Positions 15,499 to 25,088 of a DNA stretch of 64,000 nucleotides are shown here, in pieces. Position 1 is the first letter of the stretch. Each line of letters opens with the position of its first letter. Position numbers and translations under genes: made by a program. The stretch comes from Capnocytophaga felis (GTDB lineage: Bacteria; Bacteroidota; Bacteroidia; Flavobacteriales; Flavobacteriaceae). The stretch covers positions 310,001 to 374,000 of the forward strand of contig NZ_BLBC01000005.1 of assembly GCF_009684755.1 (NCBI RefSeq). The letters run 5' to 3'. The notes below the pieces were generated by a model. The model was not told the origin of the DNA, made no database searches, and saw nothing but the letters and a program-made list of their open reading frames with translations.

Positions 15499-18006
15499 CT
15501 ATTTTTTTAAACTATTTTCGTACTCAAAATATTTTTCTTTGTTCTTTTTAATTTGCACTAAACGATAATTTTCAGTTGCGATGACGAAGTTAGTAAACTT
15601 ATGATTTGTTTGAATTTCTTGTAGTTTTTCAATAATGCTTTCTGCTGTATTTCGATTTTGAAGTCCGTGAACAACGAGCCAAGTTTCATCAGAATTATAA
15701 ATATCTTCTGACACAGAAATTTTATCTGAAATCGTAGCCAACTTCTCAACAAGCTGAACTCTGATTTCTTGCCGATTTTCCGCAGAAGTACCGGCGATAA
15801 CCACCTTCCAAGACTTTGTTTTTTCATCAGAAACAAACTCTTCCTTCTCTGTATTACTTAATTTTTCCAGTAATTCTTTAGCTAGCTTACTTTCCTCTGT
15901 TTCAGGATAATTCATCGTAATTTGCTCAAGTACTTGACGATACGACTCAATCCCATACAAGCGGGCAACGGCATCAGCCTTCAACATTTCCAATTTAGGA
16001 GCGACAGCCGTTTCGTGAAAAGAAAGCCTATTCTCTTCCAAACGATGCAATGTTTCTGCAATTTTTCCACTTTCAAATTCAGCGGTAAGGGCTTCTAAAA
16101 GTTCCTGAGCTTTTTGGTCTTTCTGTTGTTGCGAAGATATGTTCCCCTTCAAAATGCTTGCATAATCCGATTCCGGAAATTTATTAAGCAATTGATTCTT
16201 AAAATCTTCCGATTTTGAATTATCCGAATCAATATAATTTTTGTACAATTCATACAGTGCGGCTACTTCCAGATTAGCATCAGGATTAACTTTCAATAAT
16301 TTCTCCAAACGATTGATTGCTAATTCATCATCACCAAATTTAGACCTATACAGAACTCCTAATTGATACAAAGCCTGATTTCTATCTTTTTCCAATCGTA
16401 TTATTTCCTCTTCTGATTTTGGTAACTTTTCGATGAAAAATTCAGCTGTTAAAGAATTTCTGTCAGAAATATTCTCTTCATTTTCAGTAACTTCTGAAGA
16501 TTGTACAACTACATTTTTTTCTTTTGAAGACCAACGCCAATTGTCCTCCAAAGCACGATTTCCCCAATATTGCTGAAATTGTTGTTTTCCGTAAGCTATC
16601 GCCATTGGATTGTAAAAATAAAACTTTCCTCCTTGTTGTTCAGGCATATTTTGAACATAAAAACCTGAACCTAAGTCATTTGATGAGGACACAAGTTGTT
16701 TTTGTTCTACTGCTTTTTGCAGAGAATCAATATGCTTTTGAAAGAAATTTAATTGTTCTTCTTTTGGTAATTTCGCGATTCTTATGATGCTATCGTTTTG
16801 TTTTACAGTATATTCCAGTTCCGTAATTTTAGCTAAATTTTCTTTTTTTCGTTCAATATAAAGACGCTCAAAGGTATGTTCCGGAATGTAAGCCAAAGTA
16901 CTGTCCAGGTGATGATACGCTCCCGTATAATCTTTCTGCTCAAAGAAAATTTCTGCCAATCGTTCGTGTGTTTTTGCTTTAAGAGGATTATTTTCTTTGT
17001 TATTTTTCAAAGATTTACGATAGAAATCGGCAGCAGTTGCCTTGCTGTTTTCCTCAATAAGTGAAGCGTGTGTGAAGTAGAGAACATCTAATAAATCTTT
17101 ATGTTCATAGCGTTTTTCTAATTTTGTCAAATATTTCAAATATTCACTTTTCTCTTCGGGCGAAAAATCTTTATTACGAGCTTTTCCTGCTTGGGCTTCC
17201 ATCCACAATTTTCGTGAAATTTTCCAATTCAAACCAATCACTTTTTCATAAGCAACCACTGCCGAATCTCGTTGTTTTTGCTTCTCATAAAGTTGAGCAG
17301 CAATGAAATAATATCTTCCTCTGAGGAGATTATTTTTAGTGTATTTTCCTGCCAGATAAAGAGCTTCAGCCGCATTAGGATACATTTCCTGATTAATGTA
17401 TGCTTGCCCTAATGTTGCATAGGCTTCTGCTTTGTCATTCTTGCGTAATTTTTCAACAGATAGCAATTCGTGAAGTTTTTCTATTGCGATTTTATCTTTC
17501 CCTAACCGAAGGTTTGTTTTTTGAGTCCAAATCGCGGCTTCAGGGATACGCTCACTTTTTCCGTAGTTTGTAAGTAGATGATTAAAAGCCTCTAAGGCAG
17601 GAAGAAAGCGTTCGTTGTAGTAACGAGCTTTTCCTAACAGTACGTACGCATCATCAATTTTATAATTTCGCTGAACTCCCTTAAAAACCATTGAATGCAA
17701 CTGAATTGTTTTGATAGCTTTTTCCTCTGCTCGTTCAAAATTCGGATTTTCAATACCATCTAATTGAATTTTTCCTGACATTTTGATAGGCTCCACAGGC
17801 AGAATCTCACTGAAATTATCCTGATATTGTTCTTGAAGCTCCTTCAAGCCTAAATCAAAAGCCTCTTCTCCATTGAAAAGTACATTGTATTTCGTAACGA
17901 TGGGTTGCATTTGTCGGTTGTAATACGTGTTTGCATTAGGAGTACACCCAAAAATAAACAACTGAATTACAAAGACTAAAGTAAAATATTGTGTATATTT
18001 TTTCAT
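15499..18006 (-). CDS. SprE/PorW-type TPR lipoprotein of the type IX secretion system
   Basis: 835 residues with a lipoprotein signal (FVIQLFIFGC, Cys about 21) and an outer-membrane destination. Immediately after it comes the family's characteristic NTYYNRQMQPIVTKYNVLFNGEEAF block; residues about 110-400 and 540-720 are tetratricopeptide repeats; the C-terminus ends with the NYRLVQIKKNKEKY segment shared by gliding-motility lipoproteins. SprE (Flavobacterium) and PorW (Porphyromonas) are needed for T9SS function and, in gliders, motility. It converges on ilvA and is followed upstream by a dipeptidase-type lipoprotein gene 93 bases away. Start ATG at 18006. The family assignment is from sequence recognition, not a search. 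Confidence 0.85.
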   Translation of the reverse strand: MKKYTQYFTLVFVIQLFIFGCTPNANTYYNRQMQPIVTKYNVLFNGEEAFDLGLKELQEQYQDNFSEILPVEPIKMSGKIQLDGIENPNFERAEEKAIKTIQLHSMVFKGVQRNYKIDDAYVLLGKARYYNERFLPALEAFNHLLTNYGKSERIPEAAIWTQKTNLRLGKDKIAIEKLHELLSVEKLRKNDKAEAYATLGQAYINQEMYPNAAEALYLAGKYTKNNLLRGRYYFIAAQLYEKQKQRDSAVVAYEKVIGLNWKISRKLWMEAQAGKARNKDFSPEEKSEYLKYLTKLEKRYEHKDLLDVLYFTHASLIEENSKATAADFYRKSLKNNKENNPLKAKTHERLAEIFFEQKDYTGAYHHLDSTLAYIPEHTFERLYIERKKENLAKITELEYTVKQNDSIIRIAKLPKEEQLNFFQKHIDSLQKAVEQKQLVSSSNDLGSGFYVQNMPEQQGGKFYFYNPMAIAYGKQQFQQYWGNRALEDNWRWSSKEKNVVVQSSEVTENEENISDRNSLTAEFFIEKLPKSEEEIIRLEKDRNQALYQLGVLYRSKFGDDELAINRLEKLLKVNPDANLEVAALYELYKNYIDSDNSKSEDFKNQLLNKFPESDYASILKGNISSQQQKDQKAQELLEALTAEFESGKIAETLHRLEENRLSFHETAVAPKLEMLKADAVARLYGIESYRQVLEQITMNYPETEESKLAKELLEKLSNTEKEEFVSDEKTKSWKVVIAGTSAENRQEIRVQLVEKLATISDKISVSEDIYNSDETWLVVHGLQNRNTAESIIEKLQEIQTNHKFTNFVIATENYRLVQIKKNKEKYFEYENSLKK

Positions 18007-18099
18007 TTTTCGTTTTTATGAAAATCTCTTATCAAGCTACGAAATTACTGTTTTTCTTTTGAAAAAAAAAGACTTTTAATTTTTTATTAGGAAATGAAG

Positions 18100-18825
18100 T
18101 TACTGGCATTCCCAAACAAAATCTTCTACTTTTGAGTTCATTTCAGGACGAAACTCATAATGCCACCACTCGGAATAAATTGATTTGAAATTATGCTTAT
18201 GCAAAATATCTTTCAACAACTTCCGATTTTTCAGCACTTCTTCTGGCAAATTTGTGTAAGTATGATGAGCTTCTTTTCCAAAGAAATCAAAAGGAGTTCC
18301 CATATCCAGCTCATTTCCATTTACATCGACCAGAGTTACATCCACCGCAGCTCCTCGATTGTGTTTTGAACCTTTTGCGGGATTCGCCACGTAATGTGTT
18401 CCTGGCAAAATTGTCCACATTTTTTTCTGTACCGAAAGTGGACGATAACAATCAAATAATTTGAGCCGAAAACCCAAAGATTTAAACTCCTCATTTGCAG
18501 CAACTAAAGCCTCTGCTGTGGCTTTACGCAAATAACATTCAGGACAATCATACACGGCTTGATTCAAAAAATTATCTTCTGTAGCATACTTGATGTCTAA
18601 AATAAAATCACTTGACAGACTTTTGATATTCACAAAATCGCTGTGAGGCGACTCAATTTTTTCTTCTTCAGAAATAATATTTTCATTATCAGAAATTTCT
18701 GTTAAAGAAATATTTTCTGACTCAGGCATTTTTTCTGCTTCAATCGCATCTGTTTTTGTTTTTGAAGAATTATTTTTACAAGATAGAAACAATATAAGAA
18801 ATACAAAAAAAAGGAAATTTTTCAT
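18100..18825 (-). CDS. D-Ala-D-Ala dipeptidase-type lipoprotein (M15D, VanX/DdpX-like)
   Basis: 241 residues. Signal peptide with lipobox (LFLSC, Cys16), then an acidic Glu/Ser-rich linker (about 20-65), then the M15D zinc peptidase domain. Zinc ligands and catalytic residues are visible: H155 and D162 in SKHNRGAAVDVT, E219 and H222 in EWWHYE, and R128 (YRPL). VanX/DdpX enzymes hydrolyse D-Ala-D-Ala. Lipoprotein anchoring places this one in the cell envelope, which favours peptidoglycan turnover or dipeptide scavenging over vancomycin resistance; no van genes are nearby. Lies between sprE/porW and sufS on the same strand. Confidence 0.87.
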   Translation of the reverse strand: MKNFLFFVFLILFLSCKNNSSKTKTDAIEAEKMPESENISLTEISDNENIISEEEKIESPHSDFVNIKSLSSDFILDIKYATEDNFLNQAVYDCPECYLRKATAEALVAANEEFKSLGFRLKLFDCYRPLSVQKKMWTILPGTHYVANPAKGSKHNRGAAVDVTLVDVNGNELDMGTPFDFFGKEAHHTYTNLPEEVLKNRKLLKDILHKHNFKSIYSEWWHYEFRPEMNSKVEDFVWECQ

Positions 18826-18869
18826 TTTTAAAGTCTTTATTTTCAGAAAAATATGAGATTCTGTTCGTA

Positions 18870-20090
18870 TTATTGTAACATCATTTGAGCTTTTTTGAGT
18901 CCTTCAATGAAAATGTCTATTTCCTCGAAAGTATTATAGACCGCAAAGCTCACTCGAACGGTTCCCGGAATGTTGTAAAACTCCATAATGGGTTGTGCAC
19001 AATGATGCCCCGTTCTGACAGCAATTCCTAATTTATCCAAAATCGTGCCTACATCATACGGATGTATTCCTTTCAAATTGAATGAAATAACTGCTGTTCG
19101 TTTGGAAAGGTCGTCGTTTCCGTAAATTTCAATTCCATCAATCATTTTTAGCTTTTGGGTGGCATATTCCAACAATTTGTGCTCATAATTTGCTATATTT
19201 TCAATTCCAAGTTCGTGAATATAATCTATCGCACTCCCGAAAGCAATTCCTCCGCAAATATTAGGCGTTCCTGCTTCAAATTTATGTGGCAAATCGGCAT
19301 AAGTAGAGCCTTCAAACTTAACCTCTTTAATCATTTCTCCCCCACCTTGATACGGAGGAAGTTTGCTTAATAATTCTTCCTTACCATAAAGAGCTCCCAC
19401 TCCTGTAGTACCATACATTTTATGAGCAGATACGACATAAAAATCAACATCAAGAGCCTGAACATCAGTTTGAATATGTGGAGCAGATTGAGCTCCGTCT
19501 ACCAATACCACAGCACCTTTTTCGTGAGCTTTTTTAATGATAATTTCAATAGGATGAATATTCCCTAACGCATTGGAAACGTGCTGTACACATACTAATT
19601 TTGTTCGATTACTCAATAATTTATTAAATGCTTCAAGGTCTAAAATGCCTTTTTTATCCATCGGAATGACTTTCAAAGTTGCTCCGCTTCTCTCACAAGT
19701 AAACTGCCACGGAACAATATTGCTGTGATGCTCCGATGCCGAAACAATAATCTCATCTCCTTCTTTCAAAATTAAAGCATATCCATTGGCTACCAAATTG
19801 ATAGCTTGTGTAGCTCCGGAAGTAAAAATAATTTCAGATGACTTTTTTGCATTGAAATGCTTTTGCAATTTGATGCGAGCCTTTTCATAAGCATCAGTTG
19901 CTTCTTGACTAAGAGTATGCACTCCCCGATGAATATTAGCATTCAAAAAAGAATAGTAATGCACAACGCTATCTATCACTTGCACAGGAGTTTGTGAAGT
20001 AGCCGCATTATCAAAATATATTAGAGGTTTACCATTTACTTTGCGTTCCAATATAGGAAAATCTTTTCGGATATCTTGAATAGATTTCAT
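18870..20090 (-). CDS. sufS: Cysteine desulfurase, SufS type
   Basis: 406 residues from the ATG at 20090; a TTG one codon upstream is less likely. PLP enzyme removing sulfur from cysteine for Fe-S cluster assembly. PLP-lysine K224 in SAHKMYG, the persulfide Cys C364 in RTGHHCAQP, and the ASEHHSNIVPW block identify the SufS/CsdA group II rather than IscS. No other suf genes lie beside it in the window, so the SUF cluster is elsewhere or split. A TAnnTTTG-type element (TACTTTTG, minus strand 20127-20120) lies 30 bases upstream. Confidence 0.94.
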   Translation of the reverse strand: MKSIQDIRKDFPILERKVNGKPLIYFDNAATSQTPVQVIDSVVHYYSFLNANIHRGVHTLSQEATDAYEKARIKLQKHFNAKKSSEIIFTSGATQAINLVANGYALILKEGDEIIVSASEHHSNIVPWQFTCERSGATLKVIPMDKKGILDLEAFNKLLSNRTKLVCVQHVSNALGNIHPIEIIIKKAHEKGAVVLVDGAQSAPHIQTDVQALDVDFYVVSAHKMYGTTGVGALYGKEELLSKLPPYQGGGEMIKEVKFEGSTYADLPHKFEAGTPNICGGIAFGSAIDYIHELGIENIANYEHKLLEYATQKLKMIDGIEIYGNDDLSKRTAVISFNLKGIHPYDVGTILDKLGIAVRTGHHCAQPIMEFYNIPGTVRVSFAVYNTFEEIDIFIEGLKKAQMMLQ

Positions 20091-20119
20091 CAATACATAA
20101 TTTTAAATTCTATCAAAAG

Positions 20120-20177
20120 CAAAAGTATTTATTTTTTGTGATATTTATAATCGAATTGAAAATAAAATGTAACTTTG
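20120..20177. promoter_or_regulatory. Divergent -7 elements between sufS and the arginase-fold gene
   Basis: TACTTTTG on the minus strand (20127-20120) faces sufS; TAACTTTG on the plus strand (20170-20177) faces the gene at 20279. Both fit TAnnTTTG, but I see no well-spaced -33 TTTG for either. Confidence 0.4.
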
Positions 20178-20278
20178 TGGCTTAGTCTGATTTTGAAAAA
20201 CACGTATTTTCAGGCTTTTATTAATTTCTATCAAAAATGATTTTCAAAATATAGCTGATAATTAATTTTTTAACAAAG

Positions 20279-21403
20279 ATGCCATTATTTTATTTACAAC
20301 CCATATCAGATTCAATCGCTTCGCAAGTATACAAACAACAACAGATTGGTTTTCAGATAAAAAAACATCTTATGGAAGATGGATTACCTGATTTGGAAGG
20401 AGTAAAAGTCGCTTTTTTCTGCATTGAAAGTCCAACCCGAAAAATGACAGATTTTCGGAAAAAATTGTATTCACTTTATATGGGAAATTGGAATTTTACA
20501 ATGGCAGATTTAGGAAATTTGATAGAAAGCCCATCGGAAAAAGACACATATTTCGCTATAAAAGAGATGGTTAGTCATCTTACAAAAAAAGGAATTACCT
20601 CAATTGTAGTCGGAGGAGAACAACACCTAACGTATGCTTTGTACCGAAGTTTTGACGATTTGGAGCAAATGGTAAATTTGGTAAGCGTTGATGCCAAATT
20701 TGATTTCAACGATGAGGAAGAACTATTTTCCGAAAATTCTTATTTTAGTAGAATTTTAACCGAAACTCCAAATAACTTATTTGATTTCACCAATTTAGGA
20801 TATCAATCGTACTATGTAGCACAGGAAGAGTTAGATTTGCTTGACAAAATGTGTTTTGATGCTCACCGATTAGGAAATGTGGTGAACGACCTCCCGTCAA
20901 TAGAACCTGCAACACGTGATGCAGACCTTGTAAGCGTGGATATGACAAGCGTTCAGGCTCGTGATATTAATAGTGAAACGGGCTATGTAAATGGCTTTTC
21001 GAATCGTGAAATTTGTACCATTTCTCGTTATGTAGGCATTAGTAACAACGTGCAAGTTTACGGAATTTTTGATATTCCACAAACAGAATTAGCCTCAGAA
21101 TTAGTAGCTGAAATGATTTGGTACTTCAATGAAGGATACAACTTCAGAATCAAAGAATTACCCATTGTAAATGACGACAATTACACAAAATATATCGTCC
21201 CGATTGATGATGTTCAAATTGAATTTTTCAAAAGCAATGCCACTGGACGTTGGTGGATGAAACCCGGAAGCGATAAATTTTCAGGACATCAGAATCATTT
21301 ACCTTTGGGATTAATGCCTTGCAATCAAAAAGAATATGTCGAGGCTACTCAAGGAATTATTCCCGAAAGATGGTGGAAATCTTACAGAAAATCAATGCAA
21401 TAG
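20279..21403 (+). CDS. Arginase/formimidoylglutamase-fold protein with degraded metal site
   Basis: 374 residues with the overall arginase/ureohydrolase pattern, but three of the six usual Mn ligands are replaced. The GG-D-H-S motif is GGEQH (112-116), so the ligand His is Gln; DAHxD is DAKFD (138-142), His to Lys; SxDxD is SVDMT (219-223), second Asp to Thr. Manganese hydrolase activity is therefore unlikely. In flavobacteria a 'formimidoylglutamase' of this kind is, from memory, often found beside T9SS/gliding genes (gldKLMN); here SprE/PorW is 2.3 kb away. The C-terminal part (about 290-374: ATGRWWMKPG, PERWWKSYRKSM) is Trp-rich and unlike ordinary arginases. Probably a repurposed, non-catalytic or altered enzyme. 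Confidence 0.78.
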   Translation: MPLFYLQPISDSIASQVYKQQQIGFQIKKHLMEDGLPDLEGVKVAFFCIESPTRKMTDFRKKLYSLYMGNWNFTMADLGNLIESPSEKDTYFAIKEMVSHLTKKGITSIVVGGEQHLTYALYRSFDDLEQMVNLVSVDAKFDFNDEEELFSENSYFSRILTETPNNLFDFTNLGYQSYYVAQEELDLLDKMCFDAHRLGNVVNDLPSIEPATRDADLVSVDMTSVQARDINSETGYVNGFSNREICTISRYVGISNNVQVYGIFDIPQTELASELVAEMIWYFNEGYNFRIKELPIVNDDNYTKYIVPIDDVQIEFFKSNATGRWWMKPGSDKFSGHQNHLPLGLMPCNQKEYVEATQGIIPERWWKSYRKSMQ

Positions 21404-21412
21404 AAAAAATCT

Positions 21413-22864
21413 TTAACTTTCCTCACTTTTCAATCGGACGGTGAATGTACTTCCCTCCCCTTCTTTGGAAGTCAGGGAAATTGTTCCGTTGTAGGACGAA
21501 ACGATGCTTTTTACCATTGCAAGCCCCAAACCACTTCCCGTAGATTTTGTAGTAAATTTGGGTTCAAAAATTTTGTCCATATTTTCGGCAGAAATACCAA
21601 CTCCGTTATCACTTACGGATAATTCAACAAAATTATTTGATTTGCTTAAAGAAACCAAAATATTTCTATCAAACTGACCTTCAGTAGCTTGTAAAGCATT
21701 TTTCACTAAATTAGTTACAACACGCCCCATTTGGTCTTTATCAAACAAAACAATGATTTCTTTTTCTTCACAATTAAACGTAATATACTTAGAATCAAAA
21801 ATATCCAGCGTTCGTTTAACAATCGGGATGATATTAAAGTATTCATCATTTTTGTCCGGCATATTGGTTAGAGCGGAAAAAGCAGTTGATATATTACTCA
21901 GAATATCAATCTGTTGAATCATTGATTCACAAAATTCGTTTACTTCTTCACTATTTTCGGGTTGCTTTCCGAATTTCCGTTGAAAGCTTTGTAGTGAAAG
22001 CCGCATTGGAGTAAGTGGATTTTTAATTTCGTGAGCCACTTGCTTTGCCATATCTCGCCACGCTTGTTCTCGTTCCGACTTGGCTAACAGCACTTTACTA
22101 TTTTCAATTTCGTCAATCATACTATTATAAGCTCCTACTAACTGCCCTATTTCGGTGCTTGGTGATTTTAGTATAATTTTTTCATTTCGTTCCAAAAGCC
22201 GAGTTCGTTCAAGTCTTTTCTCTATGGTTTTCAATGACTTAGTTATGTAAGAAGAAATAAAATATGCCAAAATCAATGCCAAAACCAACAACGAAAAATA
22301 CACCATAGAAAGATTATACAAAGACCCTTCCAAAGCCCTTTCGTTAAATGTATCATTCTCAAAATAAGGAATGTTTAAGATGGCTATTGGCTTGAATTGC
22401 AAGTCATTCACATAACCATAGGAAGTTTGGTAACCTCTGCCCTCCAATTCTTTATGTTCCGAAAAACGCTTATCAATATCCGTTGCGAGTTTCTGTAAAA
22501 TATCCTTTGAAATTTTCAAAGTGTCTTTATTATCGCCAAGTACCGCACGCGAACTTTTCAGAAGATTTCCGTTCAAGTCGTATAAATCAAAATTTACATT
22601 TAAAATATTGGCAATATTATATATCGATTCCCTGAAAATCAATGAAATATATGAAGTTTCAACCGGATATGTAGTCTGTGAAAGAACATAGTGAATTTGT
22701 GTTTTTATTTGGCTTTCTTTGTCTATCAACCGCTCATCGTGATACTCAACCGCCTGCTTTTGATATTGAAGAATCATTACCACAGCAATCGTAGCGAAAG
22801 CAATCAATATCAAAAAGGTCATACTCAAGAAGATACGTAACCGAAGCGAATTTTTCTTAAACAT
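21413..22864 (-). CDS. Sensor histidine kinase, NtrY-like
   Basis: 483 residues from ATG at 22864; the TTG two codons earlier is less likely. Architecture: TM helix (about 10-33), periplasmic sensor region (34-184), second TM (about 185-206), HAMP (about 206-258), HisKA with the phospho-acceptor H278 in AKQVAHEIKNPLTPMRLS, and HATPase_c with N and G boxes (NLVKNALQATEG, VSDNGVGIS, TGSGLGLAMVKSI). The HEIKNPLTP H-box is typical of NtrY-type kinases. No response regulator is adjacent. It follows a SPOR-domain gene 29 bases upstream on the same strand, so the two probably form an operon; stimulus unknown. Confidence 0.9.
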   Translation of the reverse strand: MFKKNSLRLRIFLSMTFLILIAFATIAVVMILQYQKQAVEYHDERLIDKESQIKTQIHYVLSQTTYPVETSYISLIFRESIYNIANILNVNFDLYDLNGNLLKSSRAVLGDNKDTLKISKDILQKLATDIDKRFSEHKELEGRGYQTSYGYVNDLQFKPIAILNIPYFENDTFNERALEGSLYNLSMVYFSLLVLALILAYFISSYITKSLKTIEKRLERTRLLERNEKIILKSPSTEIGQLVGAYNSMIDEIENSKVLLAKSEREQAWRDMAKQVAHEIKNPLTPMRLSLQSFQRKFGKQPENSEEVNEFCESMIQQIDILSNISTAFSALTNMPDKNDEYFNIIPIVKRTLDIFDSKYITFNCEEKEIIVLFDKDQMGRVVTNLVKNALQATEGQFDRNILVSLSKSNNFVELSVSDNGVGISAENMDKIFEPKFTTKSTGSGLGLAMVKSIVSSYNGTISLTSKEGEGSTFTVRLKSEES

Positions 22865-22893
22865 AGCCAATCCCTCACATTTTCACTCCGAAA

Positions 22894-23253
22894 CTACTTT
22901 TTAGGAGCCATCACAAAAGCAGCCGGATATACTTTTTTTACTTCAACTAAATGTTTTTCAGCCTCAAGACGAGTTCTGAAACTTCCAATTCGGATTTTGT
23001 AATTTGGAGTTTCAAAAATTAACTGAGAAGGATATTGTTTTAACTGTTCCTTGACCTTTGCCAAAGCCTCGTTAGCTCCTGCGATGTTTCCGTTATAAAT
23101 TTGTATCTGATAAGCACTTTCATTCTTAGCAACTTCTTTTTTTAGTTCCATCAATTCAGAAATATTATTTTCCTGATTAATAGTTACTTGCGAATACAAC
23201 GAAGAAACCATAAACGAAAAAATAAATCCTAAAACAATTTGCAAACGAACCAT
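22894..23253 (-). CDS. Small secreted SPOR-domain protein
   Basis: 119 residues. Residues 1-21 form a signal peptide (MVRLQIVLGFIFSFMVSSLYS). The remainder is a short helical segment and a C-terminal SPOR domain (about 50-119: PNYKIRIGSFRTRLEAEKHL, ending VYPAAFVMAPKK). SPOR domains bind denuded peptidoglycan glycan strands at division sites. First gene of a two-gene unit with the histidine kinase. Domain call is confident, role is not. Confidence 0.8.
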   Translation of the reverse strand: MVRLQIVLGFIFSFMVSSLYSQVTINQENNISELMELKKEVAKNESAYQIQIYNGNIAGANEALAKVKEQLKQYPSQLIFETPNYKIRIGSFRTRLEAEKHLVEVKKVYPAAFVMAPKK

Positions 23254-23383
23254 AAATTTTCTTTGTTTTGATGAATAGAAGGCAAAAATAATGATTTTAA
23301 GGCAAAAGACAAATTATTTTCTCATTAATACAATTTGCTATGCAAGAAAGGATTAGAGAAACAACAACTTCTTGAAAAATGAA

Positions 23384-23418
23384 AAAATCTCTACGAAAAA
23401 AATTCCATAGAGATTTTA
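23384..23418 (-). terminator. Terminator downstream of fucP
   Basis: AAAATCTCTA / TAGAGATTTT stem (23384-23393 with 23408-23417) around an A-rich loop, giving a T-run on the minus strand after the fucP stop at 23441. Confidence 0.65.
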
Positions 23419-23440
23419 CCTTTAAAAACAATTAAAAGTA

Positions 23441-24736
23441 TTATGAACTTACTTTTTCACTGCAATACACTCGAAATCCGTAAATTCCGATTATCAGAAA
23501 ACACAACAACGGAAGCACAAAAGAGACATTCACAGCCGCAAAATTTCCAATTCTTTCCAAATCAATAATACTCCCTTGCAAAGGAGGCATTAACGCTCCT
23601 CCCACAATAGCCATAACCAAGCCCGCAGCTCCCAATCCGGTGTCTTTACCTGTTTTTTCAAGAGCTAAACCGTAAATCGTAGGGAACATCAGTGACATAA
23701 ATCCTGATGTGAGAATTAGGCAATATAAGCCTAACATTCCATCAATAAAAATAACACCTAAAATAGAAACAAACCCTCCAACGGCAAAAAGAGTAAGCAT
23801 CATAGAAGCTTTTACATATTTCATTAAAAATGTGCTGACAAAGCGAGAGGAAAGAAAAATTGCCATTGCCAATATATTGTACCGCTGTGCAGTAGCTTTA
23901 CTAAGCCCAATATTTTCTGCGTATTGAATGATAAACGTCCAACACATAATTTGAGCTGCCACATAAAAAACTTGTGCAACAACGCCTTCACGATAAATTT
24001 TATTTTTAGCTAACCGTTTTAAACTGCCTGAAAAGTCGAGTTTTTCTTTGATATTCCCTTGTGTTCGAGGCATTTTAGTCAAAGCAATGATAATGAATAT
24101 CAGCAGAACAAAACCTCCGAGAAGGATATATGGCTGACTGATAATACCCAAATCGTGCGTTTTTATGGTAAGTTTTTCAGCTTCTGGCAGTTGTGAGAAG
24201 ATGAGATTTCCTGCTGTGTCTCTTTTGTCCGATTCTAAGTTAGAAAGTACAAAGTTTGATGCCACGAACATTCCCAATAAAGACCCCATTGGGTTGAATG
24301 CCTGAGCCAAATTAAGCCTTCGGGTGGCAGTGATTTCGCTTCCCATTGAGAGAATGTAAGGATTCGCCGTAGTTTCCAAAAAGGCAAGACCGAAAGTCAA
24401 AATATAAAGTGAGATTAGGAAAAATGAAAATTCTTGCCATTGTGCTGCAGGATAAAATAGCAATGCCCCTACCGCATAGAGTAACAACCCCAGCAAGATG
24501 CCCTTTTTGTAGCTGTACTTCTGTGCAAAAATGGCAGCAGGAATTGCCATTGTTCCGTAGCCTCCATAAAAGGCAAACTGAACTAAAGCGGCTTTGCTAA
24601 CAGGAATTTCCATCACGGTCTGAAAAGCTGCCACCATAGGGTTGGTAATGTCATTGGCAAATCCCCAAAGAGCAAATAAACTCGTTATTAGTACAAAGGG
24701 GAGTATGTACTTTTTTTCTAATATTTTTGGTTTCAT
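23441..24736 (-). CDS. fucP: L-fucose:H+ symporter (FucP-type MFS permease)
   Basis: 431 residues, hydrophobic throughout, with about 12 transmembrane helices. The FucP/sugar-MFS features are visible: FALWGFANDITNPMVAAFQ in helix 1, containing the conserved ND, and the helix 4-5 region LETTANPYILSMG. Imports L-fucose across the inner membrane. The gene lies at the end of the fucose/SusCD locus with its own terminator; 350 bases without a recognisable promoter separate it from susD, so its transcription start is unclear. Hexose specificity in the family overlaps (glucose/galactose permeases), so fucose is supported mainly by fucI and fucK nearby. Confidence 0.85.
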   Translation of the reverse strand: MKPKILEKKYILPFVLITSLFALWGFANDITNPMVAAFQTVMEIPVSKAALVQFAFYGGYGTMAIPAAIFAQKYSYKKGILLGLLLYAVGALLFYPAAQWQEFSFFLISLYILTFGLAFLETTANPYILSMGSEITATRRLNLAQAFNPMGSLLGMFVASNFVLSNLESDKRDTAGNLIFSQLPEAEKLTIKTHDLGIISQPYILLGGFVLLIFIIIALTKMPRTQGNIKEKLDFSGSLKRLAKNKIYREGVVAQVFYVAAQIMCWTFIIQYAENIGLSKATAQRYNILAMAIFLSSRFVSTFLMKYVKASMMLTLFAVGGFVSILGVIFIDGMLGLYCLILTSGFMSLMFPTIYGLALEKTGKDTGLGAAGLVMAIVGGALMPPLQGSIIDLERIGNFAAVNVSFVLPLLCFLIIGIYGFRVYCSEKVSS

Positions 24737-25018
24737 TTGGTTGGTTTTATTTTATATGCCGTAAAATTACATTTTTTTAAAGAATTTTCAAAGAGAAAAC
24801 TTTCGGAATTAATCAAAATTCTTTTAAGAATTGTAAACAGGCTTCAATAGGCTCCACAGAGATAATTCTCAGTTAATAAAACATTAACACAAACATTAGA
24901 AATTAACCGCTTGAACATATTGAGATGATTTAAAGTTTCTGTACGGTATAATAACAACGAATCAAAGCATTTCGAAAAGATTCTTTTTTAAGTATAGCGT
25001 TCTTCAGATTTTCAATAC
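24737..25018. other. Gene-free gap between fucP and susD
   Basis: AT-rich, no open frame of note, no convincing CAAAnnTA (minus-strand TAnnTTTG) element for fucP. Beyond the susD terminator at its right edge I see nothing. Confidence 0.6.
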
Positions 25019-25052
25019 AAAAAGGGGATTAGCTTTTGCTAATCCCCTTTTT
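25019..25052 (-). terminator. Terminator of the susC-susD operon
   Basis: Perfect 15-base-pair stem AAAAAGGGGATTAGC / GCTAATCCCCTTTTT with a 4-base loop, 37 bases past the susD stop. Confidence 0.9.
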
Positions 25053-25088
25053 GTATCAATAAAAATCTATTTGCTAAAAAATTAATTA

